DNA from: Promicromonospora soli
GTDB lineage: Bacteria; Actinomycetota; Actinomycetes; Actinomycetales; Cellulomonadaceae
Direction of reading: 5' to 3'
Assembly: GCF_014653785.1 (NCBI RefSeq)
Contig: NZ_BNAS01000001.1
Location: 853,898-917,897 of the forward strand
Length of the DNA: 64,000 nucleotides
The translations under genes and the position numbers were made by a program. Each line of letters opens with the position of its first letter. The stretch's first letter is position 1. This document shows positions 34,643-43,753 of the stretch, one piece after another. The notes under the pieces are model-generated. The model did no database searches. It had not been told where the DNA came from and saw only the letters and a list, made by a program, of their open reading frames with translations.

Positions 34643-35971
34643 CGCGCCACCTCCGGCGCCGGACCGTCGTGCGGTCTGCCGTCGCCGCCGGGCGCACCCG
34701 CGCCGCCGTCCGGCGTGTCGACCACGCCGAAGCGGAGCAGGACGTCGGCCCCGGCGCCGTCGTCGCGCAGGACGTCGCCCGGCTCGGCCCCCAGGACGAG
34801 CCGGCTGATGCCGCCGCGCGCGAGCCGGCCCAGCACCCACCAGTCGAGCGCCGCGAGCGTCACCATGAGCCCCACCAGCAGCACGAGCGAGGCCAGCACC
34901 GCCCGGGCGGACTGGTCGGAGGTCACTTCGTCGACCCGGAGCACGCCCTGGATGATCCACGGCTGGCGGCCCAGCTCACGCACGAGCCAGCCGGCGATCG
35001 CCACGGCGAACGGTAGGGGCAGCAGGGCCGTGAGCGTGGCGTAGAGGGCACGGCGGCCGCGCATCCGGAACAGGGCACCGGCGATGAGCAGCAGCGGGAG
35101 CACCAGCGCACCGAGGAAGACGAGGTCGGCGGTCCGCATCATGACCTCGAGGAGGACGCCGATCGCGGCGTTCCCGTCCACCGCCCCCGTCGCGTCGAAG
35201 TACTCGAACTGCGAGTAGCCGAACGCCTGGGCGAACAGCACACCGATCGCGCCGGTCCAGATGCCGGCCCGCATCGAGTGCCGCCACAGGTCTTCTTCCG
35301 GACCGGTCGGCAGCCGAAGGCCGCCGCCGCTGCGCCGCAGGTGCCACGCCGAGATGCCCACGAGCACGAACCCGCCGGCCATCAGGCACGCCCCCACGAC
35401 GTGCAGGCTGGACAGCAGCGCGGCGGGGTTGGTGATCAGCGCGCCGACGTCGGTGATGCGCGCGACCTGCTCGCCCGGCAGTCCCTCCAGCACGTACCCC
35501 GTGGGGTTGCGCAGGAATCCGTTGGCCACCATCACGGCGAACGCCGATACGTACCCGGTGATCACGACGGCCCAGAAGATGGCGGCGTGCAGCGCGCGCG
35601 GGAACAGGTGCCAGCCGAACACCCACAGCCCCAGCAGCGTGGACTCCAGGAAGAACGCGACAAGGGTCTCCACGACCAGCGGGGCCCCGAAGACCTCGCC
35701 CGCGACGTCGAGCAGGCCCGGGAAGTGCAGCCCGAACTGCAGCTCGAGCACGATCCCGGCCGCGATGCCGAGCGCGTAGTTCACCAGGTAGAGCTGACCC
35801 CAGAACCGGGTGGCGTTCTCGAAGACCACGGCGCGGTGGGTCCTTCGCGCGCGCCCAGCGCGTGTTGAAGATCGCGACGACCGGGCCGAGGCCGAGGGTG
35901 AGCAGCACAAAGAGAAAGTGCACCGCAGCCAGCAGCGCGAACTGCAGGCGGGCGAGTTCGGTGGCCTCCAC
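34639..35971 (-). pseudogene. cydA: Cytochrome bd oxidase subunit I, cydA, with a frameshift
   Basis: The N-terminus reads VEATELARLQFALLAAVHFLFVLLTLGLGPVVAIFNTRWARAKD in one frame from GTG 35971. The rest, HRAVVFENATRFWGQLYLVNYALG onward, is in another frame. The switch is near 35839-35842, where GAC is followed directly by C-CAC. A normal DPTHRAV junction would need five more bases, or two for DPHRAV. Both halves keep CydA features: the heme-ligand His in the first helix, FFLESTLLGLWVFGWHLFP, LHVVGACLMAGGFVL and RELGRQPWIIQG. A sequencing error would restore a gene of about 445 codons; otherwise the oxidase is broken. Confidence 0.75.
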
Positions 35972-36056
35972 GCTCCTGAGACTACGTAGCCGGACCGGTC
36001 ACGGCGACACGATTCGGGCAGGACCGGGGAAAGGCCAGGGATCTCACCCAGTGGGC

Positions 36057-36074
36057 GGTAGGGCTGGCCCTACC
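36057..36074. terminator. Hairpin downstream of the mocA-like gene
   Basis: GGTAGGGC (36057-36064) and GCCCTACC (36067-36074) form a perfect 8-bp stem. It follows the stop of the leftward transporter/mocA operon by 21 bp. No T-tract. Confidence 0.5.
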
Positions 36075-36095
36075 TTCGGCCCGGCTCGCCGTCCG

Positions 36096-36674
36096 TCACG
36101 GCCTGTCGACGTCGTCCCCGCCGCCCAGGTCGGTGCAGTCGATCGCGACCGCGCCGTGGGCGCGCAGGTACGGCCCGGCTCCCTCGTCCCCGCGCGCCGC
36201 GGCGGCGAGCGGCTGCCAGTGGGCGCGGCCCACCAGCACGGGGTGTCCGGGCCTTCCGCCGTAGGTTGCCCGGGCGAGCGCGAGGCGGGCGGCGTCCGGC
36301 TCCAGGGCGGTATCCAGGACCCGGCGGACGGCGTCGGCCCGCAGGCCGGGCAGGTCGACGAGGGTGACGACGGCGGCGTCCGCCCCCGTGTCCTGGGCCG
36401 CCGCGAGGCCGGTGCGCAGCGACGCCGAGATCCCGCTCTCCCACCCGGCCGCGACCACGGGCGTGGCGCCGGAGGGCGCCAGGTCCTCCGCCTCGTCGGA
36501 CCGAGCGCCGAGCACGACGACGACCTCCCCGCACCCGCCGTCGACCAGCGCCTGGCAGGCGAGCTCGAGCCACGGGGTGCCGCCGTCGGCCCGGGCCAGC
36601 GCCTTTGGCATCCCGAACCGGGTGCCGGCGCCGGCGGCGAGCACAATCCCGACGACGACTGCTGTGCGGTCCAT
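36096..36674 (-). CDS. mocA: MocA/MobA-like nucleotidyltransferase (molybdenum cofactor maturation)
   Basis: A 192-residue NTP-transferase. The signature VVVGIVLAAGAGTRFGMPKALARADGGTPWLE (nucleotide loop) and LVDLPGLRADAVRRVL are those of MobA/MocA proteins, which add CMP or GMP to molybdopterin. GHPVLVGRAHW and the ending GAVAIDCTDLGGGDDVDRP, typical of MocA (VxxVDxxDxxxDIDTPED-like), favour cytidylation for xanthine-dehydrogenase-type enzymes. It follows a transporter operon by 16 bp and lies in the purine-degradation region with XDH. Start ATG 36674; GTG 36680 is possible. Confidence 0.75.
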   Translation of the reverse strand: MDRTAVVVGIVLAAGAGTRFGMPKALARADGGTPWLELACQALVDGGCGEVVVVLGARSDEAEDLAPSGATPVVAAGWESGISASLRTGLAAAQDTGADAAVVTLVDLPGLRADAVRRVLDTALEPDAARLALARATYGGRPGHPVLVGRAHWQPLAAAARGDEGAGPYLRAHGAVAIDCTDLGGGDDVDRP

Positions 36675-36690
36675 GCTCACCCGTTCATGT

Positions 36691-37548
36691 TCAGGCCCGC
36701 CCGTATCTCGCCAGGACGAACGACTCGACTATCTGCGCCACCAGGTACAGCGCGAGCGACGCGAGCGTCACCACCAGCACGCACGCCCACACCAGGTTGT
36801 TCTCGGACTGGCCCACGGCGTTGACCACCATGCTGCCGATCCCCTGGCCGGTGATCAGCCACTCCGCGAGCAGCGCGCCCGTGATGGCGCCCGGCACGGA
36901 GATCCGGACCGACGCGAACAGCGCGGGCAGCGCCGACGGGAACGCTACCTTGACCAGCAGGGCCACGGGGCCGCCACCGTACACGTGCACGACGTCGGAC
37001 ATCTGCGCGGACACCGAGCGCAGCCCCTGCACGATGTTCACCAGCGCGGGGAACAGCACCACGATCCCGGAGACCACGGCGACGCGCACCAGCTCGTCGG
37101 AGAACAGCAGCCGGATGATCGGGGTCAGCGCGATGAGCGGCACAGCGCGCAGGATCAGGGCGACCGGCATGACGGCGGTCTCGACCGGCCTGGACAGCAC
37201 GATCAGGGCCGCCGCGACCGTCGCGGCGAGCATGCCGGCCATGAACCCGATAGCGGCGTCGCCCAGCGTGACGCCGAGGGCGGTGACGATCTCGGCGCGG
37301 GTCTGGGCGGCGTCGTCGTCAGCGAAGAGGAACTCGTAGAGCTCCGCGGGGCCCTTCGCGACGAACGTGTTGTCGACCAGCGCCACCGACACGACCCACA
37401 CCACGGTGAGGATCGCCAGCATGAGCAGGGCGGTCCCTACTGCCTTGCCCAGGCCGGTCGCGAGGGCCCGGCCGGTGCCCGCGGCGGCCGAGGCCCGGCC
37501 ACCGGCGGTCAGTCCCGCCCGGACCAGCTCTGTCGAGAGCCCGCTCAT
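36691..37548 (-). CDS. ABC transporter permease (SsuC/ThiX type), second
   Basis: A 285-residue BPD-type permease with about six helices. The ATPase-docking EAA-like loop is VVHVYGGGPVALLVKVAFPSALPALFASVRISVPGAITGALLAEWLI. Its ATG overlaps the stop of the other permease (ATGA). With its partner it forms the membrane channel of an NMT1/THI5-type importer; the ligand is probably a purine-related or other heterocyclic nitrogen compound (see operator motif). Confidence 0.85.
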   Translation of the reverse strand: MSGLSTELVRAGLTAGGRASAAAGTGRALATGLGKAVGTALLMLAILTVVWVVSVALVDNTFVAKGPAELYEFLFADDDAAQTRAEIVTALGVTLGDAAIGFMAGMLAATVAAALIVLSRPVETAVMPVALILRAVPLIALTPIIRLLFSDELVRVAVVSGIVVLFPALVNIVQGLRSVSAQMSDVVHVYGGGPVALLVKVAFPSALPALFASVRISVPGAITGALLAEWLITGQGIGSMVVNAVGQSENNLVWACVLVVTLASLALYLVAQIVESFVLARYGRA

Positions 37549-38327
37549 CCTCGTCCCCCTCCGGTCGACCACGGCACCGCAACCCGGCCCAGCAGGCCGA
37601 ACACGGCGTACCCGATGCCCGCGACCAGCGCGCAGGCGAACATGATGCCCCAGGCTCGCTCGACCATGAGGCCCTGGCCCGCAGCGATGAGCGCGGGCCC
37701 GACGCCGCGGTCCACCCCGCCGATGTACTCCCCGAGGATCGCGCCGAGGAACGCAGCGGGCGCCGCGATCTTCAGGGCGCTGATGATCTCCGGCAGCGCG
37801 GACACGAGCTGGACCGAGACGAGCTGCTTCCAGCGGCCGCCGCCGTAGACGCTCACTATCTCGAGCGCCGCCCGGTCGGCGGACCGGAAGCCGAGCACGG
37901 CTCCCACCACGGTGGTGAAGAAGACCGACAGTGCCGCCAGCACGACCGCCGTCGGCGAGGGTTCGCCCGAGTCCGGTGGGCCCAGCACGATGTACAGGAT
38001 CGGCAGGACCGCGATGGTCGGCACGCAGTAGCTGATGACCGCGATCTGCGAGATCACGGGTTCGAGCCGCGGCGTGAGCAGCACGAGGGCCGCGAGCACG
38101 AGCGCCAGGCCGTTGCCCCACGCGAACCCGATCAGCGCCTCGACGACGGTCCCGCCGAAGTTGGTCGCGTAGAACGCCCAGCCGTCGGCACCGTACTGGC
38201 GCAGCACGCCGGGCGGTGTCGGCATGGACGAGCCGTCGAAGACGGTGACCGCGAGCAGCCACCAGAGCGCGACGAGGCCGGCCAGGCCCGCCGCGCCGCC
38301 CAGCCAGGTGCGGACGCGGTCAGGCAT
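37545..38327 (-). CDS. ABC transporter permease (SsuC/ThiX type), first
   Basis: A 260-residue BPD-type permease. EAA loop: [49 protein letters not shown]. Helices include [18 protein letters not shown] and [15 protein letters not shown]. Overlaps the ATPase gene by 8 bp and the next permease by 4 bp. Having two distinct permease genes instead of one homodimer gene is a feature of some NMT1-type systems. Confidence 0.85.
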   Translation of the reverse strand: MPDRVRTWLGGAAGLAGLVALWWLLAVTVFDGSSMPTPPGVLRQYGADGWAFYATNFGGTVVEALIGFAWGNGLALVLAALVLLTPRLEPVISQIAVISYCVPTIAVLPILYIVLGPPDSGEPSPTAVVLAALSVFFTTVVGAVLGFRSADRAALEIVSVYGGGRWKQLVSVQLVSALPEIISALKIAAPAAFLGAILGEYIGGVDRGVGPALIAAGQGLMVERAWGIMFACALVAGIGYAVFGLLGRVAVPWSTGGGRG

Positions 38328-39180
38328 CGCCGGCTGCGCTCTCTGCGTCCCCGGCCGCGACGCCGTCGGAGAACAGCAGCTCCGACGCCCGGTCGTGCAG
38401 GGCGTGGAACTCGGGGCTGCGCATCATCTCCGGCAGGCGCGGGCGCGGCAGGTCCACCTCGATGACCTCCTTGATCCGGCCGGGGCGCGGGCTCATGACC
38501 GCCACCTGGTCCGACAGGAAGATGGCCTCCGAGATGCCGTGCGTGACCATGAGGGTCGTGGCCGGCTTCTCGGTCCAGATCCGCAGCAGCTCCAGGTTGA
38601 GGCGCTGCCGGGTCATGTCGTCGAGGGCTCCGAAGGGCTCGTCGAGCAGCAGCACCGACGGCTTGACCACCAGGGCGCGCGCGATGGACACGCGCTGCCG
38701 CATGCCGCCCGAGAGCTGGCCGGGCTTGGCCTTCTCGAAGCCGCTCAGGCCCACGAGGCGGATCAGCTCGGCCACCAGGTCGCGGTCGACGGGCTGGCCC
38801 GAGACCTCGAACGGGAGCCGCAGGTTGGACTCGACCGAGCGCCAGGGCAGCAGGGCCGAGTCCTGGAACGCGATCCCGAGCTCGTGACCGGCGCGCAGCT
38901 GCTTCGGGTCCTTGCCGTCCACCTTGGCGGTGCCCGACGACGCCGCCTCCAGCCCCGCGAGGATCCGCAGGATGGTGGACTTGCCGCAGCCGCTCGGGCC
39001 CAGCAGGGACAGGAAGCTGCCCTGGTCGGTGTGCAGGGTGACGTCGTCGAGCGCGGTCACCGTCTTGCGGCCCGAGCCGAACGTCTTGGACAGGTTGGCG
39101 ATGTGCAGGCCGGTGCCGGCCCCACCCTCCAGGGCGGGGCCGACGCCGGTCGTTGCATCCGTGACGGACTGGTCGGTCAC
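38320..39180 (-). CDS. ABC transporter ATP-binding protein (SsuB/TauB type)
   Basis: A 286-residue ATPase: Walker [10 protein letters not shown] (about 61-69), Q-loop [19 protein letters not shown], signature [17 protein letters not shown], Walker [18 protein letters not shown], switch His [24 protein letters not shown]. This is the nitrate/sulfonate/HMP-import subclass. GTG start at 39180, two bases after the binding-protein stop (TGATCGTG). Confidence 0.88.
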   Translation of the reverse strand: MTDQSVTDATTGVGPALEGGAGTGLHIANLSKTFGSGRKTVTALDDVTLHTDQGSFLSLLGPSGCGKSTILRILAGLEAASSGTAKVDGKDPKQLRAGHELGIAFQDSALLPWRSVESNLRLPFEVSGQPVDRDLVAELIRLVGLSGFEKAKPGQLSGGMRQRVSIARALVVKPSVLLLDEPFGALDDMTRQRLNLELLRIWTEKPATTLMVTHGISEAIFLSDQVAVMSPRPGRIKEVIEVDLPRPRLPEMMRSPEFHALHDRASELLFSDGVAAGDAESAAGDA

Positions 39181-39182
39181 GA

Positions 39183-40229
39183 TCAGCCCTTGAGCTCGGG
39201 CTTCTCTGCGAGCAGCTCCTCCAGGAGCGACAGGTCGAAGACCTCCTCCTGGGTGGCGTCGATCCCGGCCGCCTCGAACGTCGCCATGTTCTGCGCCAGG
39301 AGCTCGTCGCTGATCGTGAAGAGGCCGTTCTCCGCGGTCTCGTCGGTGTTGACCAGCTCCTCGCACTGGACGGTGTTCTGCTCGACCTCCTTGTCCAGGT
39401 CGAGGTCCTGGTCCGCGCCGTACTCGTCGACGGCCAGCTTCGCGGCGCCCTCCAGGTCGGTGCAGGCGTCGGTCCATCCCTTGATCTCGGCCTCGAGGAA
39501 CGCCTTGACCGCCTCGGGGCGCTCGGCGATGGTCTCGTCTGTGGCGATGACCGACTCGGCGACGAACGGCAGGCCGTTGTCGGCGAACAGGAGGTTGGTG
39601 ACCTCCTCGCCCTGCGCCTCGACGATGATCGACTCGTTGGTCACGTACGCGAGGAACCCGTCGACCTCACCGTTGACCAGCGGCTGCGGGTCGTACTGCA
39701 CCGGCACGATCTCGACGTCGTCCTCGGTGAGGCCGTTGGCGGCCAGGAGCGCGGAGAACAGCAGGCCGTTGCCGCCGTCCTGCACGCCGATCTTCTTGCC
39801 CTTGAGGTCCTCGATCGTCGCGATGTCCGCGCCGTCCTTGAGGGACAGGATCGTGAACGGGTTCTTCTGGAACGTGGTGCCCACGATCTTGATGGGCGCG
39901 TCCTCGTTGGCCACGACCTGGCCCACCGTGACGGCGTTCGTGAGGCCGAAGTCGGCCTTGCCTGAGGCGACCAGGTTCTCCGTGGCGCCGGGGCCCGCGT
40001 TGAGCGTGACGTCGCCGAAGCCCGCGTCGGTGTAGTAGCCCTTGCTGTCGGCCATGAACTCGCCGGCGAACTCCGCGTTCTTGATCCAGGAGAGCTGGAC
40101 CGTGAGGTCGCCGAGGCCCTCCCCCTCAGCGGGGGCGTCGTCGCCGGAGGCGCAAGCCGCGAGAGCGAGCGAGGCAGCGGCCGCGACGGCCGTCAGGCGC
40201 AGTGCGCGCCCAGGACGGGAAAGCATCAT
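39183..40229 (-). CDS. NMT1/THI5-like substrate-binding lipoprotein
   Basis: A 348-residue lipoprotein with lipobox LAAC. The mature chain shows the NMT1 pattern: [59 protein letters not shown] and [28 protein letters not shown]. Family members bind thiamine-pyrimidine, riboflavin, sulfonates or similar molecules. The operon shares a candidate operator with the purine-degradation promoters and ends in a MocA-like gene, so a purine, ureide or related compound is my preferred ligand. CAGGAG precedes the ATG. Confidence 0.82.
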   Translation of the reverse strand: MMLSRPGRALRLTAVAAAASLALAACASGDDAPAEGEGLGDLTVQLSWIKNAEFAGEFMADSKGYYTDAGFGDVTLNAGPGATENLVASGKADFGLTNAVTVGQVVANEDAPIKIVGTTFQKNPFTILSLKDGADIATIEDLKGKKIGVQDGGNGLLFSALLAANGLTEDDVEIVPVQYDPQPLVNGEVDGFLAYVTNESIIVEAQGEEVTNLLFADNGLPFVAESVIATDETIAERPEAVKAFLEAEIKGWTDACTDLEGAAKLAVDEYGADQDLDLDKEVEQNTVQCEELVNTDETAENGLFTISDELLAQNMATFEAAGIDATQEEVFDLSLLEELLAEKPELKG

Positions 40230-40264
40230 GAGTGGTTCTCCTGTTGTGCTGGGTGGGGTGAGCC

Positions 40265-40278
40265 GAAACCCGCGTTTC
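40265..40278. promoter_or_regulatory. Candidate purine-regulon operator (transporter operon)
   Basis: GAAACCCGCGTTTC is an inverted repeat GAAAC-N4-GTTTC, 36-49 bp upstream of the binding-protein ATG. A TACCGT -10-like element lies just upstream on the minus strand. The same arrangement occurs at 41022 and, with one change, at 53962. Confidence 0.6.
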
Positions 40279-40450
40279 TATCTCGCAGGACGGTAGGGAC
40301 CTGCCGTTTCGGTTCCGCGTCGGCCGGTTACGCGGCCGTAAAACGTGCCCGCGCAATCGGATCGTTATGCGGCCGCAGCCGCTCGGTTCCGGGCTTCGCG
40401 GCGCGCGCGGGCCAGTGGCCCGTTGTCGGGTCAGTGGTCCCGCGGGCGGG

Positions 40451-40966
40451 TCAGTACGGGATACGCGCGGTGTGCGTCTGCCAGGCCTCGAACGGTTCGC
40501 CGGCCCGGGCGACCCGGCGCTCGACGACGGGGTTGGGCCAGGTCGACCGGTCGCGGTCGAGCAGCTCGTAGAACTCGCGGTCGTCGAAGCCGGCTCGCTC
40601 GGCGTCGTGCCGGTCTGCGGCGAACACCACGCGGTCCACGCGCGCCCACAGCGCCGCCGAGAGGCAGAGCGGGCAGGGCTCGCACGAGGCGTAGAGCGTG
40701 GCTCCGGCCAGCGAGAACGTGCCCAGCACCTGGCAGGCGGCCCGGATCGCCACGACCTCGGCGTGCGCGGTCGGATCGAGGTCGCGGGTCACGCGGTTAC
40801 CGGCGCCCGCCACCTCGACACCCTCGCGCACGACGACGGCCCCGAACGGGCCACCGCCGTCGGCCACGTTCTGGGACGCGATCACGATGGCGCGGGCGAG
40901 CCAGGCGTCGTCGTCGAGGCCGACGGAGGCCCGGGGCGGTGTGTCGGACTCGATATGGCTGCTCAC
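40451..40966 (-). CDS. guaD: Guanine deaminase (cytidine-deaminase-fold type)
   Basis: A 171-residue zinc deaminase converting guanine to xanthine, the substrate of the XDH encoded nearby. Zinc site: PTAHAEVVAIRAACQ (His and catalytic Glu) and SCEPCPLCLSAALWARVDRVVF (two Cys). GGGPFGAVVV and the C-terminal DRHDAERAGFDDREFYELLDRDR are typical of GuaD. A broader nucleoside deaminase is the alternative. GTG start at 40966 with AAAGG close by; a GAAAC-N4-GTTTC operator lies 56 bp upstream. Confidence 0.85.
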   Translation of the reverse strand: MSSHIESDTPPRASVGLDDDAWLARAIVIASQNVADGGGPFGAVVVREGVEVAGAGNRVTRDLDPTAHAEVVAIRAACQVLGTFSLAGATLYASCEPCPLCLSAALWARVDRVVFAADRHDAERAGFDDREFYELLDRDRSTWPNPVVERRVARAGEPFEAWQTHTARIPY

Positions 40967-41021
40967 CCTTTGATGGTCGCACCACTGCGTTTCAACGGGG
41001 TTCCCAGCAGGTCACCCGCGT

Positions 41022-41035
41022 GAAACCTCTGTTTC
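41022..41035. promoter_or_regulatory. Candidate purine-regulon operator (guanine deaminase)
   Basis: GAAACCTCTGTTTC, the same GAAAC-N4-GTTTC form as at 40265. It lies between the leftward guaD start (40966) and the rightward DUF2332 start (41095), so it could affect both. Confidence 0.6.
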
Positions 41036-41094
41036 GAGATCTGAGGGGGCGACGGGTCCTGAGATCGGTCCCCAGAGTCGCTACCGTGACCGGC

Positions 41095-42066
41095 ATGGAC
41101 ACCGCCGCCGTCTACGCGCAGTTCGCCGAGAGCCAGGCCCTCAACGGCGGTTCCCCCACCTACCAGGACTGGGCGCGCGGCGTCGCCGCCGACCCGGAGT
41201 TGTGCTCCCTGCTGGACGGCTTGCCCGAGCCCAAGCGGCAGCCCAACCTGCTGTTCGCGGCGGCGCGGCTGGTGGGGGCGCCGTCGGGCGGCTGGGCCGG
41301 AGTGCGGACCTGGCTGCTGGCCGCGTGGCCCGAGGTCGAGCGCGAGATGCGGGCACGCGCCACGCAGACCAACGAGCCGCGCCGCTGCGCCACGCTCCTG
41401 CCGACCCTCGCGGCGATCGACGGCCCCGTCGCGCTGATCGAGGTGGGCGCGTCGGCGGGGCTGTGCCTCTACCCGGACCGGTATTCCTATGTGTACACGT
41501 CCCCCGACGGCGGCCGCACCCGCCTCGACCCGGCCGACGGCCCGAGCGCCGTCGTGCTGCCCTGCACCATCGAGGGCCCGGTCCCCATCCGGATGCCCGA
41601 CGTCGTATGGCGCGCCGGCATCGACCTCAACCCGCTGGACGTGCGCGACCCGGCTGACCTCGCCTGGCTCGAAGCCCTCGTCTGGCCCGAGCACACCGAC
41701 CGGATCGAGACGCTCCGCGCCGCCGCGCACGTGGTGGCGGAGGACCCCCCGCGCCTGGTCACCGGCAACCTGCTCGATGCCCTGCCGGATCTGGTCGCCG
41801 CCGCGCCCGCCGAGGCCACCGTCGTGGTGCAGAACTCCGCGGCGCTCTACTACCTCACGCCCGCCGAGCTGGTGACGTTCGAAGCCACGATGGACGAGCT
41901 GCGGCGCACCCGCGGCGCCGTCTGGCTGAGCAACGAGGGCTGGACCGTCCTGCCCGCCGTCGCGGCCAGGCTTCCCCAGGGCCTCTCACCCCAGTTCATC
42001 CTGGCCCGCGACGGCGAGCCGGTAGCGCTCACGGACCCGCACGGCCGGTCGGTGCGGCTGCTGTGA
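41095..42066 (+). CDS. DUF2332 family protein
   Basis: A 323-residue cytosolic protein of the DUF2332 family. Typical features are the early ALNGGSPTYQDWARGVAADPELCSLLDGLPEPKRQPNLLFAAARLVG and the central VALIEVGASAGLCLYPDRYSYVY (a methyltransferase-like glycine turn). Others are RAGIDLNPLDVRDPADLAWLEALVWPEH and the ending VWLSNEGWTV. A Rossmann/methyltransferase fold is likely but no reaction is established. It is divergent from guanine deaminase. Confidence 0.8.
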   Translation: MDTAAVYAQFAESQALNGGSPTYQDWARGVAADPELCSLLDGLPEPKRQPNLLFAAARLVGAPSGGWAGVRTWLLAAWPEVEREMRARATQTNEPRRCATLLPTLAAIDGPVALIEVGASAGLCLYPDRYSYVYTSPDGGRTRLDPADGPSAVVLPCTIEGPVPIRMPDVVWRAGIDLNPLDVRDPADLAWLEALVWPEHTDRIETLRAAAHVVAEDPPRLVTGNLLDALPDLVAAAPAEATVVVQNSAALYYLTPAELVTFEATMDELRRTRGAVWLSNEGWTVLPAVAARLPQGLSPQFILARDGEPVALTDPHGRSVRLL

Positions 42067-42092
42067 CCCGCGCCCCTTCTAGCGCGTGATGT

Positions 42093-43493
42093 CTAGTACG
42101 TGATGTCGAAGGTGGCGTCCTGGCGGGCCGTCGCCGGCGAGCTGGGGCTCAGGACGTCGATGCGCAGCGCGTACCCGGAGTGGCGGATGTACCGGTCCGG
42201 GTAGTTGTAGGACCGGAACGACGTCCAGGAGCTGTCCCCGAGCCCCGCGGTGGGGTAGAACGTCGCGTCGGCGCGGAAGATCGAGGTGCCGTCGTTCGGG
42301 TCGAGCCGCAGGTTGTACGCGGAGTGCCGCAGGTACCTGCCCGGGAAGTTGACGGACTCGAAGGACACCCCGGCGGAGTCAGCCAGTCCCGGGACGACGC
42401 GCCACTGCTGGTCGGCAGTCGGGTCCATGGGGAACGGGTCGATCCGCGCGAGGTTGCCCGCGTGCCGCACGTAGCGATCCGGGTAGTTGGACGACTTCAG
42501 CCGGTTCCAGCTCGGGGCGCCCCAGCGGTCGACCAGCGCATCGTGCTCGGCCGACGTGATCGGGGTGATCGTCACGTGCTTGGCGTTGATCGGCGGGGTG
42601 AACGCCCGCTGGTTCATCGCCGACCACGAGCCGCCGTCGACGTTCGTGGTCTGCCAGCCGTAGACGACGGCGTTGGCCGGCGCGAACGAGTCGCCCCACA
42701 GCCAGACCGTGCTGCTCGTGTTCGACTTGACCAGCACCGGAGCCTCGATCGCGTCGCCCTGCCGCAGTCCGCCGCTGATCGTGGTGAAGCTGTTCGGAGC
42801 CCCGGTGGTCGAGCGCGCGACGTACAGATTGCTGTCGCTGAGATTCTTGTAGGACAGGTAGAACGTGGAACCGTCGACCAGGACGTCGCCGTCCAGGACG
42901 CTGAACCCCGGGTCGAAGAAGACCTCCGGGGTGCCCATGTCCACGAAGTCGGTCGTGTAGTTGACCATGAACACGTCGCGGGTGCCGTTGTACGCGGAGT
43001 AGATCACCGCGTACTGGTTCCGGGAGGGCACCCAGAACGCCTCCGGCGCCCACGAGTGCGTCGCCATGGAGTGCAGCTTGACCCGCCGGTAACCCGTGAA
43101 GCTGGTCAGGTTCGTCGAGTCCCACACGTGGATGTACTGGTTGTCCAAGTTGAAGACGCGCCCCTTGAGGTCGGTCGCGAGCGCCACGAACGTGCCGTCC
43201 TGCTTGCGCAGGAGGTACGGGTCGCGCAGACCTCCCATACCCTCCGTAGGCGTGGCGACCGGGTCGTTCTGGTTCAGCGGCATCCAGTCCAGGCCGTCAC
43301 GGCTGACCGCGAGGTGCAGGGCGTAGCTGTCGCCGGACGCGTTGGGCGACTCCTTGAAGTAGCCCATGACGTAGGCGGAGTAGTCGTCGGCGGCGGCTGC
43401 GGGCGACGCGGTGAGGCTCACGGCGACGAGCGCGCCGACGGCGGCAGTGGCAAGTGCGGTGGACGCCGCGAGAAGGCGGTGGCGCAAGGACAT
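42093..43493 (-). CDS. Secreted GH43-like arabinan/xylan hydrolase with AbfB (CBM42) domain
   Basis: A 466-residue exported enzyme. The signal peptide ends near SPAAAA. The catalytic part has five-bladed-propeller features of GH43: DYSAYVMGYFKESP, GGLRDPYLLRKQDGTFVALATDLKG, HSWAPEAFWVPSRNQYAVIYSAY. The C-terminus carries the AbfB/CBM42 beta-trefoil, three internal repeats of the form SxNYPDRYxRHxxxLxRID / NFPGRYLRHSAYNLRLDP / YNYPDRYIRHSGYALRID, which binds arabinose side chains. GGAGGGA precedes ATG 43493. A LacI-type operator lies about 130 bp upstream. Confidence 0.82.
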   Translation of the reverse strand: MSLRHRLLAASTALATAAVGALVAVSLTASPAAAADDYSAYVMGYFKESPNASGDSYALHLAVSRDGLDWMPLNQNDPVATPTEGMGGLRDPYLLRKQDGTFVALATDLKGRVFNLDNQYIHVWDSTNLTSFTGYRRVKLHSMATHSWAPEAFWVPSRNQYAVIYSAYNGTRDVFMVNYTTDFVDMGTPEVFFDPGFSVLDGDVLVDGSTFYLSYKNLSDSNLYVARSTTGAPNSFTTISGGLRQGDAIEAPVLVKSNTSSTVWLWGDSFAPANAVVYGWQTTNVDGGSWSAMNQRAFTPPINAKHVTITPITSAEHDALVDRWGAPSWNRLKSSNYPDRYVRHAGNLARIDPFPMDPTADQQWRVVPGLADSAGVSFESVNFPGRYLRHSAYNLRLDPNDGTSIFRADATFYPTAGLGDSSWTSFRSYNYPDRYIRHSGYALRIDVLSPSSPATARQDATFDITY

Positions 43494-43621
43494 CGGTGGT
43501 TCCCTCCGGGTGGGGCGGGCCGCGAGCGCGCGACGACCAGCGGGCGTTCGCCCGGCGCGATCACTGCGCTGTGTACTCGCGGTCCTTCGGCTGCGGTGAC
43601 GAAGGTGGTGCACGACGGAGA

Positions 43622-43635
43622 TGTGAGCGCTAACA
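43622..43635. promoter_or_regulatory. LacI-family operator for the GH43 gene
   Basis: TGTGAGCGCTAACA is a 14-bp near-palindrome around the AGCGCT centre typical of LacI-family sites. It is in the 260-bp gap upstream of the GH43/AbfB gene. No regulator for it is encoded nearby. Confidence 0.6.
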
Positions 43636-43753
43636 TCCGGCGACCCGCACAGTCTGCCGAGCGCGACTCGTCGCTGTCAATAGTCGCTTTGTCCGTTTGA
43701 TCCAAGGTGTGGGACGAAACGCATCGACTGCGCGATTCCCGAGGACCAGCCGG

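Noticed and set aside
35836-35845. Programmed ribosomal frameshift in cydA.
   Set aside because: No slippery heptamer, stop codon or stimulatory structure is apparent at the junction; bases appear to be missing.
36691-40229. Thiamine-precursor (ThiXYZ) transporter based on the NMT1 family.
   Set aside because: No TPP riboswitch seen upstream and no thi gene nearby; the shared operator and mocA favour a purine-linked role. Not excluded.
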